Source: Luteimonas deserti (GTDB lineage: Bacteria > Pseudomonadota > Gammaproteobacteria > Xanthomonadales > Xanthomonadaceae). Taken from it: 64,000 nucleotides of DNA. The stretch covers positions 744,001 to 808,000 of the forward strand of contig NZ_JACCJZ010000020.1 in the NCBI RefSeq assembly GCF_013425765.1. The letters run 5' to 3'. Position numbers and translations under genes: made by a program. The first letter of the stretch is position 1; each line of letters opens with the position of its first letter. Below, piece after piece: positions 13,977 through 22,928 of the stretch. The notes under the pieces were generated by a model that saw only the letters and a list, made by a program, of their open reading frames with translations, had not been told where the DNA came from and ran no database searches.

Positions 13977-14719
13977 AACTCCACGGGCACGACGACTGTC
14001 TCGATGCCGCCCGCCCCAGGCTCGGGCGGGGGCGGGACCGGCGACGCGCGCCGCACCGTCTCCAGCGCTTCAGTGTCGAGCAGTGCGTTCCCACTGCTTC
14101 TGGCAACGACGGGGCCGGACACTTGGCCGAGCGGATCGACCTCGAAGCGCACATAGCTGACGCCCTGTTCGTTGCGCCGCTCGGCCAGACGGGGATAGCG
14201 GCGGTGCCGCTTGAGGTGCGCCAACAGCGCGCCGTGCCAGCTTTCAACTGATGCCTGACGATCGCCCGACATGTCGCGAGGGGCGGCCATGGTCTCGTGC
14301 ACACGCGCGTCGACGCTGGGTGGGGCCGTGGCCTCGGCCGCATCGCGTGCCGGTTCGCGTGAGGCCGTCGCTGACGCCGGCTGTTGCGCCCGGTCGGTGA
14401 CGGCTGGGTTGTCCAGAGCCACACGTTCGACCAGTGGCGTGGGTGCAGGAGGTGTTTCGGCAGGCTCCGGGCTCGGGGCGGGCGCAGGGCGCGGCTCGGA
14501 CTGGGCTTGCACCGGGCCAGGCGCCAGGTCGCGCGGTGGGGCAGGCGGCGCGTGTGGCGCGGGCGCGAGTTCGACGAGCAGCGCATCCATGGCGGTCTCC
14601 GCTGCCGTGGGGCTGGCCTGGTGCACAGCCAGCGAGGCAGCGAGCACCAGCCCGTGCAGTGCGAGCGCGGCGAGGAAGTACCGCGTCCATTGCGGGCGGC
14701 CACGTGTGCCCGGGTTCAT
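13961..14719 (-). CDS. tonB: TonB energy transducer
   Basis: TonB spans the periplasm and passes proton-motive energy from ExbB-ExbD to outer-membrane receptors. The 252-residue protein has one N-terminal membrane anchor (about residues 14-31, FLAALALHGLVLAASLAV), a long Pro/Ala-rich periplasmic rod, and a C-terminal TonB domain. That domain reads LKRHRRYPRLAERRNEQGVSYVRFEVDPLG and ends VVVPVEFYLAR. It is last in the reverse-strand operon receptor-exbB-exbD-tonB, and its ATG overlaps the exbD stop. Confidence 0.9.
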   Translation of the reverse strand: MNPGTRGRPQWTRYFLAALALHGLVLAASLAVHQASPTAAETAMDALLVELAPAPHAPPAPPRDLAPGPVQAQSEPRPAPAPSPEPAETPPAPTPLVERVALDNPAVTDRAQQPASATASREPARDAAEATAPPSVDARVHETMAAPRDMSGDRQASVESWHGALLAHLKRHRRYPRLAERRNEQGVSYVRFEVDPLGQVSGPVVARSSGNALLDTEALETVRRASPVPPPPEPGAGGIETVVVPVEFYLAR

Positions 14720-15141
14720 CCGGGCGGACGCTCCACCCCGACCAGGGCGACCTTCGTATAGCCCGCGTCGCGCAGGGCGTTCATCGTTTCCATCAGTTCG
14801 CCGTAGGCGACGCTGCGGTCGGCGCGCAGGAACAGCCTTTCGTCGCGATCGCCGCCGGTCAATGCATTGAGCGTGGGGCCGATGGCCGCGCGCGCCACGG
14901 GCTGTTCGTTGACCGAGATGCGCAGGTCGGCCTGTACGGTGATGAACAGCGGCTCGCGTTCTCGGGGCTGTGGTGGTGCGGCATTCGCCGGCAGTTCGAC
15001 GGGCAGGTCCACGGTGGCCAGCGGCGCGGCCACCATGAAGATGATCAGCAGCACCAGCATCACGTCGATGAAGGGCGTGACATTGATCTCGTGCAGCGCG
15101 TCGAGGTCGTCCGCGTCGTCGGCGGCGGTCCGGATGGCCAT
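14716..15141 (-). CDS. exbD: ExbD proton-channel subunit of the TonB motor
   Basis: ExbD works with ExbB as the proton-driven motor for TonB. The 141-residue protein has the classic layout: a cytoplasmic start, then INVTPFIDVMLVLLIIFMVAAPL with the proton-relaying Asp in the single membrane helix, then a periplasmic domain. The open frame extends 11 codons upstream of MAIRTAADDADD, but ATG 15141 lies one base past the exbB stop, the expected tight junction. The 3' end overlaps tonB (ATGA). Confidence 0.92.
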   Translation of the reverse strand: MAIRTAADDADDLDALHEINVTPFIDVMLVLLIIFMVAAPLATVDLPVELPANAAPPQPREREPLFITVQADLRISVNEQPVARAAIGPTLNALTGGDRDERLFLRADRSVAYGELMETMNALRDAGYTKVALVGVERPPG

Positions 15142-15142
15142 G

Positions 15143-15838
15143 TCAGCGGTCCTGTGCGGCGCGATCGAGATCACGCGATACCAGTTGCTGAAGCGCGGCG
15201 GAGAGATCGCCCATGGCGCCGCGCACGCTGGCCAACACGCGGGCGAAATGGTTGTAGACGATGACGGCCGGAATGGCCGCCACCAGGCCCAGTGCGGTCG
15301 CCAGCAGCGCTTCCGCGATGCCGGGCGCCACCACCGCCAGATTGGTGGTGCCCGATTCCGCGATCCCGACGAAGCTGTTCATGATGCCCCACACGGTGCC
15401 GAACAAGCCGATGAAGGGCGCGGTGGCACCGATCGTCGCGAGCACGCCCATGCCGGTGCGGAGCTCACGGACATGCGCCAGCTCCAGTCGCTCCAGCCGC
15501 GACTGGACCCGCTCGCGAATGCCCGCGTGCGACTCGATGCCGGCGGAGAGCTGGAGCTCGTGGCGCGCCGCATCGAAGAGATCGCGCGCGATGCCGTGCG
15601 GCATCGACGGTGTGTCGGCCAGATCCAGCAGTCGCTGCGATTGCCCGGCGTCCTTGCCCGCGTCGACCAGGGCGCGGCGCACGCGCGCCAGCTCGCGCGA
15701 TTTGGCCAGCATGACCGTCCACGTCAACACCGAGGCCAGCAGCAGGATGACCATGACCGCCTTCACCACGAGGTCGGCCTGCAGGAACATGGCCCAGGGG
15801 GTCAGGCCGTGCGCGGTGAGGGTGGCGGCTGATGTCAT
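15143..15838 (-). CDS. exbB: ExbB/TolQ-type proton-channel subunit
   Basis: ExbB is the multimeric inner-membrane scaffold of the TonB motor. The 231-residue protein has a first membrane helix near residues 25-42 (VVKAVMVILLLASVLTWTVM). The conserved MotA/TolQ/ExbB domain follows: GVLATIGATAPFIGLFGTVWGIMNSF, then IAEALLATALGLVAAIPAVIVYNHF. Its gene lies 102 bases after the TonB-dependent receptor, with a hairpin between, and one base before exbD. Confidence 0.93.
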   Translation of the reverse strand: MTSAATLTAHGLTPWAMFLQADLVVKAVMVILLLASVLTWTVMLAKSRELARVRRALVDAGKDAGQSQRLLDLADTPSMPHGIARDLFDAARHELQLSAGIESHAGIRERVQSRLERLELAHVRELRTGMGVLATIGATAPFIGLFGTVWGIMNSFVGIAESGTTNLAVVAPGIAEALLATALGLVAAIPAVIVYNHFARVLASVRGAMGDLSAALQQLVSRDLDRAAQDR

Positions 15839-15890
15839 GACGGATCGATCGTGTGCGGGAAGGAATTGCCGAAGGGCGGTTTCGTGCGTC

Positions 15891-15922
15891 GCGCCTCCGG
15901 ACGGCAGACCATCCGGAGGCGC
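15891..15922 (-). terminator. Hairpin between receptor gene and exbB
   Basis: GCGCCTCCGGA and TCCGGAGGCGC pair over 11 bp around a 10-nt loop. There is no T-run, so it may be a read-through attenuator or an mRNA-stabilising stem that makes receptor mRNA more abundant than exbBD-tonB mRNA. Confidence 0.5.
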
Positions 15923-15940
15923 AGGTTCAGTGACCGCGCG

Positions 15941-18811
15941 TCAGAAGCGATAGCCGAGTTCGAGCTGGAAATGGCGGCCCAGTTCGAATTCCTCGTAGCC
16001 GCCTGCCCAGTCGTCCATGTGTGTCGCGACGTTGCGACGGTTGAGCACGTTGGTGACGTCGAGGTTCGCGAACAGTGTTTCCTGCTTCACACCGATGGTG
16101 TTCTGCCAGGCAAAACGCAGATCCCAGGTCATCGTGGTACCGAAGTCGCGCGGCGCATAGATGCTGATCTGTCTGCCGTCAAATTCCGTGGTTGCGCCAG
16201 TGTCACGCGCGGCGGTGTAGTCGCCCCGCCAGCTCAGGAAGCTGCCCACTGTGAGGTTCAGGGCGGGAATCATGGTCTGCGTCACAATGCGCGCCGTCCA
16301 TGGGCGCGCGAAGTTCTCCACAGGTCGTTCGTTGTAACGGATCACCTGGCCCCTGTACTCGATGAGGAAGTTGTCGCCGAAACGCGCACCTTCAGGATCG
16401 ACGTGGGAGCGATAGACGTCCGTCCAGTTCGCGATGAACCGCGCATTTGTGTTGGTGCCGCCAAGCTCGAACGTTTGTAACGGCTGTACCGCCAGCGACA
16501 CGCTGTCGGTATCGCTGTGGCCGATGTTCTCGTAGGCGTAGTGGAAGGTCTGGCGGACGGTGGGGTCGGCGACCGGGCCGCCACGGCGGACAGTGACGAC
16601 CTGGTCTCGGCCCTTGCGCTTCACGTATTTGAGGTCGAACGCCGTGTCCCAGGCGATCTGGCGGAAGCCCAAGGTCCACTCGTCGTCATAGGGCACGTCG
16701 AGGTTGTTGAGCACGGTCGAGTTGAGGGCGGCCGGAATCGGATCCCGCCAAACCAGGTCCGGTCCGCGCGACATGGTGTACTCGAGCGATTCACGGCCCA
16801 CGCGCAACGCGCGATCAAAGATATTGCGGCCGTAGTAGCGGTTGATGCCGGCAGTCAGCTGGCTCCCGCCGTCCTCGGCGAAGTCGTACTCGAATGCGAC
16901 GCGCGGCGCCACCGTCGTGGTGTCGGTGTAGTCGTCGCCATCAACGCGCAGGCCCGCCCGGATGCGGGCGCGTCCGAGGCGCATGTCGTCTTCAGCCCAG
17001 AGGGTCCACGCGTTCTGCTCGACATCGAAGCGCCCGGCTTCGTAAAGCCAGACCTGATTTGCGTATTGCCCATCGCCCGGTCGGAAACCGGCCGCGGCCG
17101 CAATTCTCCACCCAGGAAAGGTGACCGGAGAGGTCGAGCAATGCCGGGTATCAGCAATTCCATTGGCATCGATACAGGTGCGCGTGGGCCGCAGCGCACC
17201 GATGCCGTGGTCGGTGAACTGCTGTTTACGCTGATAGAACGCCTTGGTTTGCGACAGGCCCATACCGACCGCAAAACGGTGCGCGCCGCCGAACATGTCG
17301 ACCGGCGCCCATTCGAACTTGCCCTGATAACCGACGCTCTCCTGCTCCTGGTGCAGATCGCCGAACGTGCCGTACAGCGCGAGCCCACCCGGAGTCGGCT
17401 GACCCCAGCTGATCTCTGGCGAATGCCACCAGCGGGCAAACCAGCCCGGGCCACCGGTGCGCGAATGCTCCAGCGACGACCAGTTGAGCTTGTGTGTCTG
17501 CACCACACGATCGCCTTCGAACATCGCGGTGACGCCGACGTTGCTGCCGCCTTCCTCCATGACGAACTCGCCGTCGAGCGCATTGCGGTTGAAGTACTCG
17601 CCCTGTTGCGGCTCATGAGTGACTACCGCTTCGAGCATGAATCGGTCGGTCGGCGCCCACACGCCCTTGACGAAGTAATTGTCGATCCGGCGGAACACGT
17701 TGGTGAACGTCGGCAGCGTGGCGCCGGCATCCTCCATCGACTGGTTGAGCCTTCGCTGGTTGTAGATATCGGAGTGCTTGCGGGTAAAGCTGCCCAGCAA
17801 GCCGAAGGTATCGGTGAGATGGCCTTCAAGGTTTACGCGCCACGTGGTGGTATCGAACTCCGGCTGGTTGCGCACATAGCCGTCGGCAATGGCCGGCGTG
17901 TTGAAGAACTCGCTCTTCTTCCAGTCGTCAAGGTGATACTGGGCCCATGCACTGCGTGTATGAGTTGTCGAAAGACTGCCGTGCAGCTCCTGGCTGGGTA
18001 TCCGGGTGATCGCATCCACCACGCCGCCGTTGAAGCCGCCGTACTCGGCTGGCACATTGCTGTCGTACACGTCGACACGTTCGACCAGGCTGACATCCAA
18101 CGCGATGCCCTGGCTGGAGTTGCCGTGCAGTTCGGTTGATGAAGAATTGACAGACTGGAACTGACGGTTGGCGGGGTTAATGTCGTTGTTGACCGACATG
18201 CCATCGATCGTGAACAGGTTCTGCCAGAACGCGGCGCCATGAATGCTGATGTCTGCGGGCTTCAGATCGCCTGGCCGGTTGCTGGTACTCGCCCCACCAT
18301 CAAGCTGGACCGCGGGGTTGAGCCTCAAGAGGCTTGTGATCTGGCCATGGCTGGCGGGAATGGACTGCAGGTCGCGCTGGTCATATGCGGTCCTGCCCTG
18401 GAAGCTCGGGTTGTCGCCACCGACGCCTTCGACAGACAGCGGGGCGGTCACAGAGCCGGCAGCAACGCCGTCGATCTGTGTCGGGACCAGACGATAGCGT
18501 CCGTCCGCCCCCGCGACGGCGCGCCAGCCGGTACCGCGCAGCAGTCGGGAGAGCGCGACATCGCTGTCGAACGACCCTCGAACGGCAGACGAGCGACCTT
18601 GCAGATCCGCTGGCGTCGCGACCTGACGCCCGGACTGGCGGCTGTACATCTCGAGCGCGACACCCAGCGGGTGCTCGCCGATGTCGAAGGGGCGCACGTC
18701 CGGGGTCGTCTGCTGGGCGAGCACCAGAGAGGGCAGCGCGGCGGAAAGCGAAGTTGCGATCGCGCTCGCGAGCAGCAAGGTCCGCGCTCGGCGGCGGGGG
18801 CTGTAGGACAT
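15941..18811 (-). CDS. TonB-dependent outer-membrane receptor with STN domain
   Basis: The 956-residue protein starts with a signal peptide (RTLLLASAIATSLSAALPSLVLAQ). It then has a secretin/TonB N-terminal (STN) domain at about residues 40-110 (FDIGEHPLGVALEMYSRQSG), as in FecA/FpvA-type transducing receptors. The plug domain contains IHGAAFWQNLFTIDGMSVNN. The long beta-barrel ends in Phe (ELGYRF), the outer-membrane assembly signal. No anti-sigma/sigma pair lies beside it, so signalling through the STN domain would need distant partners. The substrate is unknown. The Zur-like palindrome upstream suggests zinc, which is inference. Confidence 0.9.
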   Translation of the reverse strand: MSYSPRRRARTLLLASAIATSLSAALPSLVLAQQTTPDVRPFDIGEHPLGVALEMYSRQSGRQVATPADLQGRSSAVRGSFDSDVALSRLLRGTGWRAVAGADGRYRLVPTQIDGVAAGSVTAPLSVEGVGGDNPSFQGRTAYDQRDLQSIPASHGQITSLLRLNPAVQLDGGASTSNRPGDLKPADISIHGAAFWQNLFTIDGMSVNNDINPANRQFQSVNSSSTELHGNSSQGIALDVSLVERVDVYDSNVPAEYGGFNGGVVDAITRIPSQELHGSLSTTHTRSAWAQYHLDDWKKSEFFNTPAIADGYVRNQPEFDTTTWRVNLEGHLTDTFGLLGSFTRKHSDIYNQRRLNQSMEDAGATLPTFTNVFRRIDNYFVKGVWAPTDRFMLEAVVTHEPQQGEYFNRNALDGEFVMEEGGSNVGVTAMFEGDRVVQTHKLNWSSLEHSRTGGPGWFARWWHSPEISWGQPTPGGLALYGTFGDLHQEQESVGYQGKFEWAPVDMFGGAHRFAVGMGLSQTKAFYQRKQQFTDHGIGALRPTRTCIDANGIADTRHCSTSPVTFPGWRIAAAAGFRPGDGQYANQVWLYEAGRFDVEQNAWTLWAEDDMRLGRARIRAGLRVDGDDYTDTTTVAPRVAFEYDFAEDGGSQLTAGINRYYGRNIFDRALRVGRESLEYTMSRGPDLVWRDPIPAALNSTVLNNLDVPYDDEWTLGFRQIAWDTAFDLKYVKRKGRDQVVTVRRGGPVADPTVRQTFHYAYENIGHSDTDSVSLAVQPLQTFELGGTNTNARFIANWTDVYRSHVDPEGARFGDNFLIEYRGQVIRYNERPVENFARPWTARIVTQTMIPALNLTVGSFLSWRGDYTAARDTGATTEFDGRQISIYAPRDFGTTMTWDLRFAWQNTIGVKQETLFANLDVTNVLNRRNVATHMDDWAGGYEEFELGRHFQLELGYRF

Positions 18812-18840
18812 GGGAACTCCAGGATGGGGCGTGTCATACG

Positions 18841-18864
18841 AACCGGGCGCGTGCGCGCCCGGTT
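18841..18864 (-). terminator. Hairpin between secreted protein gene and receptor gene
   Basis: AACCGGGCGC-GTGC-GCGCCCGGTT is a perfect 10-bp inverted repeat in the 73-base gap. No U-tract follows on the reverse strand. It is probably a partial terminator or stabilising stem within the operon. Confidence 0.5.
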
Positions 18865-18884
18865 CCAGGTGGGGTGGGGTCGGG

Positions 18885-19874
18885 CTAGAGCGCGGCGGCG
18901 GAGGGGTCGCAGTGGTCGTCGCTGGGACAGAACCAGTCGCGCACCAGGGCCGCCGCGCCCGGCTTGCCCTCGCCGATGTACTGCGCGCGGCGCGCCTTGT
19001 AGGCGCCGAGAATGCGGGCTGCCCGCGCCTTCAGCGCACCGTCGGCTGCGGTCTCGTCGGCGCCCTTCGCGACTGCGTAGGTGAACTGGCCCGTGTCGCG
19101 CTGGAACGTGGGAATGGCGCGGAAATCGCGCACGACGAATGTGCCCGTGACGTCTTGCGACGTGGCCGCTGTGGCGAAGAAATGCACCGCGTCGTCGGGA
19201 TAGCCGAACAGATAGCCGTAGCCGGCGAACCGCGTCGCGTCGCGGGAGTACTCGATGGTGTTGACGATCTCCACCGGGCTGGTGGAGGCGGTGAATCCCC
19301 AGCGGGAGAAGAACGGCGCCTTGTCGACCATCAACCGGCGCACGCTCGGAAGCGCGAACACCACCGCATGGAGCGTACGTTCGCCGCCTCGCGCGTTCGC
19401 GTAATGCACCAGGTCCGCGTGGATCTGTCCGCCGCAGCGCCAGGTGGCGAGGATGGTGCGTACGTCCTCGATCTCCTGGAGCGCGGCAATGCGCGCCTGC
19501 ACTGCGCGCGCGGTCTCGAGATCGGTGCGGGCGGTCGCATCGAGGCGCGAGAGGTCGGCATCGGCATGGTCGTCGAGGACGCGTTGCGCCTGCTCGGCCG
19601 CCATGTCCGGAGCGCTCATCGCGACCTGGGCACCGAAGAATCCCGCGCTCATCGGCTTGAGGCCCGTGGCCAGCGTGTAGAGATGCTCGCTGTCCAGCGC
19701 GTCCAGAAGCAGCGCTTCGGATCTGGCCTGCAGCGCGGGCGACAGCGTGCCCGCATCGAAGCACGCGGATTTCTGCGTCGGCTGTGCAGACGTCGGGCCG
19801 GATACAAGCAGAGCGAGCAATGCGAGCACGAGAAGCAGCCGGGACGTCGGTCCGGCGGACGCGGCAGGAAGCAT
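18885..19874 (-). CDS. Secreted protein of unknown function, first gene of the TonB operon
   Basis: I do not recognise this family. From ATG 19874 the product is 329 residues with a clear signal peptide (TSRLLLVLALLALLVSGPTSA), so it should be periplasmic or exported. It holds few cysteines: ACFDAG near the mature N-terminus, WRCGG in the middle and FCPSDDHC at the end, which could form disulfides or bind metal. Helical and mixed regions follow without a motif I can name. The frame is open to 19985, but that start would put an unlikely leader before the signal peptide. The gene precedes the receptor on the same strand, so a role in uptake of the same ligand is likely but not shown. Confidence 0.7.
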   Translation of the reverse strand: MLPAASAGPTSRLLLVLALLALLVSGPTSAQPTQKSACFDAGTLSPALQARSEALLLDALDSEHLYTLATGLKPMSAGFFGAQVAMSAPDMAAEQAQRVLDDHADADLSRLDATARTDLETARAVQARIAALQEIEDVRTILATWRCGGQIHADLVHYANARGGERTLHAVVFALPSVRRLMVDKAPFFSRWGFTASTSPVEIVNTIEYSRDATRFAGYGYLFGYPDDAVHFFATAATSQDVTGTFVVRDFRAIPTFQRDTGQFTYAVAKGADETAADGALKARAARILGAYKARRAQYIGEGKPGAAALVRDWFCPSDDHCDPSAAAL

Positions 19875-19967
19875 CGGGTTACCTGGGGAATGGGGGGGGG
19901 CGGCGCTGCAGGCGCTTCGGAACTCGGCTGCCTGGCGCTGATCGCGGTCGTTCCAGCGATTGAACGC

Positions 19968-19986
19968 TATGTTATGACATAACATA
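19968..19986 (-). promoter_or_regulatory. Candidate Zur box (19-nt perfect palindrome)
   Basis: TATGTTATGACATAACATA is a perfect dyad: 9-bp arms around a single central A. The form TGTTATRnYATAACA is that of Fur-family zinc repressor (Zur) sites in gammaproteobacteria. It lies 94 bases upstream of the secreted-protein start and is AT-rich in a GC-rich region, as expected for an operator over a promoter. It could also influence the divergent gene at 20219, which starts 233 bases away. Zinc control is inference. Confidence 0.6.
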
Positions 19987-20218
19987 TCAGTCGGCTAGTG
20001 GTTCGGCGGATTCAGGACGCGTCCGTTGCGTCTCCCCACCGTTCTGCGCCGGCAGGCGGAAGCTGAGTTCACACCGGACTCCGCGCTCCAACAGATCGTT
20101 CTGATGCTGTCCGCGGCCCTGCACCCTGTAGGGGTTATGGTGACGCTCCGCGGTTGCTGCACCGCGCTCGCGTGAGCGTCGGACGGATAGCCGCTCACCT
20201 CCCAACGGGAACCTGACG

Positions 20219-21280
20219 ATGAGCCGAAATGCATTGGTGGTAGGCGCCAGCGGCATCGTAGGCAGTGCGACGGCAGATCTGCTGCTGTCCGAAGGCTGGA
20301 CCGTCTACGGATTGTCCCGGCGCCCCGGCCCGATGGCAGGCGTTCGTCCGGTCTCGGCCGACCTGCAGAATCGTGCATCGACTGCTGCGGCGCTTGCGGA
20401 TATCCGGCCCGATGCGGTGTTCGTCACCACGTGGCTGCGTCAGAACACCGAGGCCGAGAACATCCGCGTCAACGGTGCGATGGTCCGCAACCTGCTCGAT
20501 GGGCTTCGGCCGGGCGGGAGCACGCGGCATGTCGCGCTGGTGACCGGGCTCAAGCACTACCTCGGGCCGTTCGAGGCCTATGGACAGGGCACGCTGCCGC
20601 AGACACCGTTTCGCGAGGAGCAGGGCCGGCTCGATGTCGAGAACTTCTATTACGCCCAGGAGGACGAAGTGTTCGCCGCGGCTGGACGCGACGGGTTCTC
20701 GTGGAGCGTGCATCGACCGCACACGGTCATCGGCATGGCCGTGGGCAATGCGATGAACATGGGGACGACGCTGGCCGCCTTCGCGACGCTCTGCCGGGAG
20801 ACCGGACGCCCGTTCCGTTTTCCGGGCTCGGCAGTGCAGTGGAACGGGCTTACCGACATGACGGATGCAGGTCTGCTGGCCCGCCACCTGCTGTGGGCGG
20901 CAACGACACCCGACGCCCGGAACGAAGCCTTCAACGTCGTCAATGGCGATGTGTTTCGTTGGCAGTGGATGTGGAGCCGAATTGCGACCTGGTTCGGGTT
21001 GGAGCCGGCGCCCTTCGACGGCGTCGTGCGTCCGCTGCAGGACCAGATGGCGGGCGACGCAGCCCTGTGGCGAAAGATCGCGGAACGCGAAGGCCTGGCG
21101 GAACCTCATCTGGATCGCATCTCGTCACCCTGGCACACCGATGCCGACCTGGGCCGGCCGATCGAGGTCGTGACCGATATGGGCAAGAGTCGACGGCTCG
21201 GCTTCACCGCTTATCAGCCAACCGAAGACGCCTTCCATGCGCTGTTCGCGAAATTGCGGGCGGCGCGGCTAATCCCGTGA
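20219..21280 (+). CDS. SDR-family reductase, PRISE (progesterone 5-beta-reductase/iridoid synthase-like) type
   Basis: The 353-residue protein has an N-terminal Rossmann motif VVGASGIVGSATADLL and Arg residues suited to NADPH (GLSRRPG). PRISE-type signatures follow: VTGLKHYLGPFEAYG, the catalytic-Tyr region DVENFYYAQEDEVF, and SVHRPHTVIGMA. Family members reduce activated C=C bonds of enones. The bacterial substrate is unknown. The 5' region (19990-20218) has no other gene. The next gene, ilvE, is convergent. Confidence 0.82.
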   Translation: MSRNALVVGASGIVGSATADLLLSEGWTVYGLSRRPGPMAGVRPVSADLQNRASTAAALADIRPDAVFVTTWLRQNTEAENIRVNGAMVRNLLDGLRPGGSTRHVALVTGLKHYLGPFEAYGQGTLPQTPFREEQGRLDVENFYYAQEDEVFAAAGRDGFSWSVHRPHTVIGMAVGNAMNMGTTLAAFATLCRETGRPFRFPGSAVQWNGLTDMTDAGLLARHLLWAATTPDARNEAFNVVNGDVFRWQWMWSRIATWFGLEPAPFDGVVRPLQDQMAGDAALWRKIAEREGLAEPHLDRISSPWHTDADLGRPIEVVTDMGKSRRLGFTAYQPTEDAFHALFAKLRAARLIP

Positions 21281-21469
21281 GTCGACGAACGTGATGTGAG
21301 ATGCAGCGTGGTCCGAGGGGTCGGCAGTAGGGAATAACAGTTCCCGGTTCACTTTCTGCCCGCCGCCATCCCGACTCGCTATAGCGGTGTGAGGTTCGGT
21401 TCCTTCTCGTCACTCGCGACGACAACAGCCGGCGTTGCGGGCCGTCTGATTTTGGCTTGAGGCCTTTGC

Positions 21470-22567
21470 TCAGACCAAACGCGACAACCACCCGTGCCGG
21501 TCCGGCGCGCGGCCGTACTGGATGTCGAGCAGGTCCCTGCGGATCGCCATGGTCACCTCGCCCGGCGGCGCGTCCGCATCGCCCACGCTGAAATCGTGGC
21601 CCTTGAGCACGCCGATCGGCGAGATGCTGGCGGCGGTGCCGCAGGCGAAGACCTCGGCGATCTCGCCCGAGCGCACGCCTTCGATCCACTCGCCGATCTC
21701 GACGCGGCGTTCGGTCACGGTGTGGCCGCGGTCGCGCAGCAGCTGGATCACGCTGTCGCGGGTGATGCCTTCGAGGATGCTGCCGGTGAGTGCGGGCGTG
21801 ATCACGCCGCCGTCCTTCTGCACCAGGAACACGTTCATGCCGCCCAGTTCTTCGACGTAGGTGTTCGTTTCCGCATCGAGGAACAGCACCTGGGCGCAGT
21901 CGTTGGCGACGGCCTCGCGCTGCGGCAGCAGCGAGGCGGCGTAGTTGCCGCCGCACTTGGCCGAACCGGTACCGCCGCGCCCGGCGCGGGCGTAGTCCCG
22001 CGAGAGCCAGATCGACACCGGCTTGATGCCGCCCTTGAAGTAGGCGCCCGCGGGGCTCGCGATCACGTAGTAGGCCACGCGACGCGCCGGGCGCACGCCG
22101 AGGAAATCCTCGTTGGCGATCATGAAGGGCCGGATGTACAGGCTGGATTCGCCGCCGCCCGGCACCCAGTCCTGGTCGGTGCGCACCAGCTGGCGGATCG
22201 ATTCGACGAACAGGTCCACCGGCAGTTCCGGCAGTGCCATGCGGCGCGCGGAATGCTGCATGCGCCGGCCGTTGGCGTCGGGACGGAAGGTCCAGATGGA
22301 GCCGTCGGCATGACGGAAGGCCTTCATGCCTTCGAAAATCTCCTGCCCGTAATGCAGCACGGCAGCGGCCGGCGAGAACGTCAGCGGGCCGAAGGGGCGG
22401 ACGTGCGCATCGTGCCAGCCCGCGTCGACGGTCCAGTCGATGGCCACCATGTGGTCGGTGAAGTGGGTGCCGAAGCCGGGATCGGCGAGGATCGCTTCGC
22501 GGTCGGCCTGCTGGCGCGCCTGCGGCGAGGGGACGATGCGGAACGTGTGGATCGGCTCGGTGGTCAT
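21470..22567 (-). CDS. ilvE: Branched-chain amino acid aminotransferase
   Basis: IlvE transfers the amino group between glutamate and the 2-oxo acids of Leu, Ile and Val. The 365-residue length fits the longer (class II) branched-chain aminotransferases. Visible features are LHYGQEIFEGMKAFRHADG, SSLYIRPFMIA, and the PLP-lysine region RGGTGSAKCGGNYAASL. The conserved EELGGMNVF and SILEGITRDSVIQL follow, then the phosphate-binding FACGTAASISP. The gene stands alone on the reverse strand. The roughly 190 bases between it and the PRISE gene show nothing definite. Confidence 0.94.
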   Translation of the reverse strand: MTTEPIHTFRIVPSPQARQQADREAILADPGFGTHFTDHMVAIDWTVDAGWHDAHVRPFGPLTFSPAAAVLHYGQEIFEGMKAFRHADGSIWTFRPDANGRRMQHSARRMALPELPVDLFVESIRQLVRTDQDWVPGGGESSLYIRPFMIANEDFLGVRPARRVAYYVIASPAGAYFKGGIKPVSIWLSRDYARAGRGGTGSAKCGGNYAASLLPQREAVANDCAQVLFLDAETNTYVEELGGMNVFLVQKDGGVITPALTGSILEGITRDSVIQLLRDRGHTVTERRVEIGEWIEGVRSGEIAEVFACGTAASISPIGVLKGHDFSVGDADAPPGEVTMAIRRDLLDIQYGRAPDRHGWLSRLV

Positions 22568-22928
22568 GCGGCGCGGCTCGGATGTGGACGGCGTGGACGC
22601 TGCGCGGCGCGGCCGTATGCACGGCGACGCCCGCGTCGAATGGAGGTGGATGGTACCGGCGATGCCGTCCAGCGTCGCCTGCCGCCCGCGTGACGTGCGC
22701 CGCAGGCGCGTCCAGCCGCGACGTCAGCGGATCGCGCTGCAGAACGCCCGACGTGCAGGCGTGGGGGGATGATGCGGTCCAGGCCTGGGCCGGGCAGCGA
22801 GCTGGCGCGAGGTGACGCTCAGACGGCGTGCCGCGAAGACCGCCAGCGGCCCGTCTCGAGGCGCGCGACGCGCTGCGGTCATCGTGTGCATCATGGTGAC
22901 CTCTTTCGACCAGCCACGCGGCCCGAGC
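22568..22928. other. Intergenic stretch with no supported gene
   Basis: About 360 bases between divergent ilvE and the DUF2256 gene. It must hold both promoters. A reverse-strand ORF starting near 22900 (MMHTMTAARR, with GAGGT upstream) is Arg/Pro-rich and has no recognisable similarity. I see no clear riboswitch or attenuator. Confidence 0.5.

Noticed and set aside
4335..13980. Direct repeat of the guaA 3' end as an attachment site
   Set aside because: Scanning by eye past hsdR found no copy of the guaA terminal sequence and no integrase gene. A computed repeat search could still find a short or degenerate one.
14434..15832. Long forward-strand frames opposite tonB-exbD-exbB
   Set aside because: They are antisense shadows. 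The reverse strand encodes clear TonB, ExbD and ExbB signatures with overlapping junctions.
19875..19985. Upstream ATG (19985) as the start of the secreted-protein gene
   Set aside because: It would place 37 non-hydrophobic residues before an intact signal peptide and put the start inside the candidate Zur palindrome.
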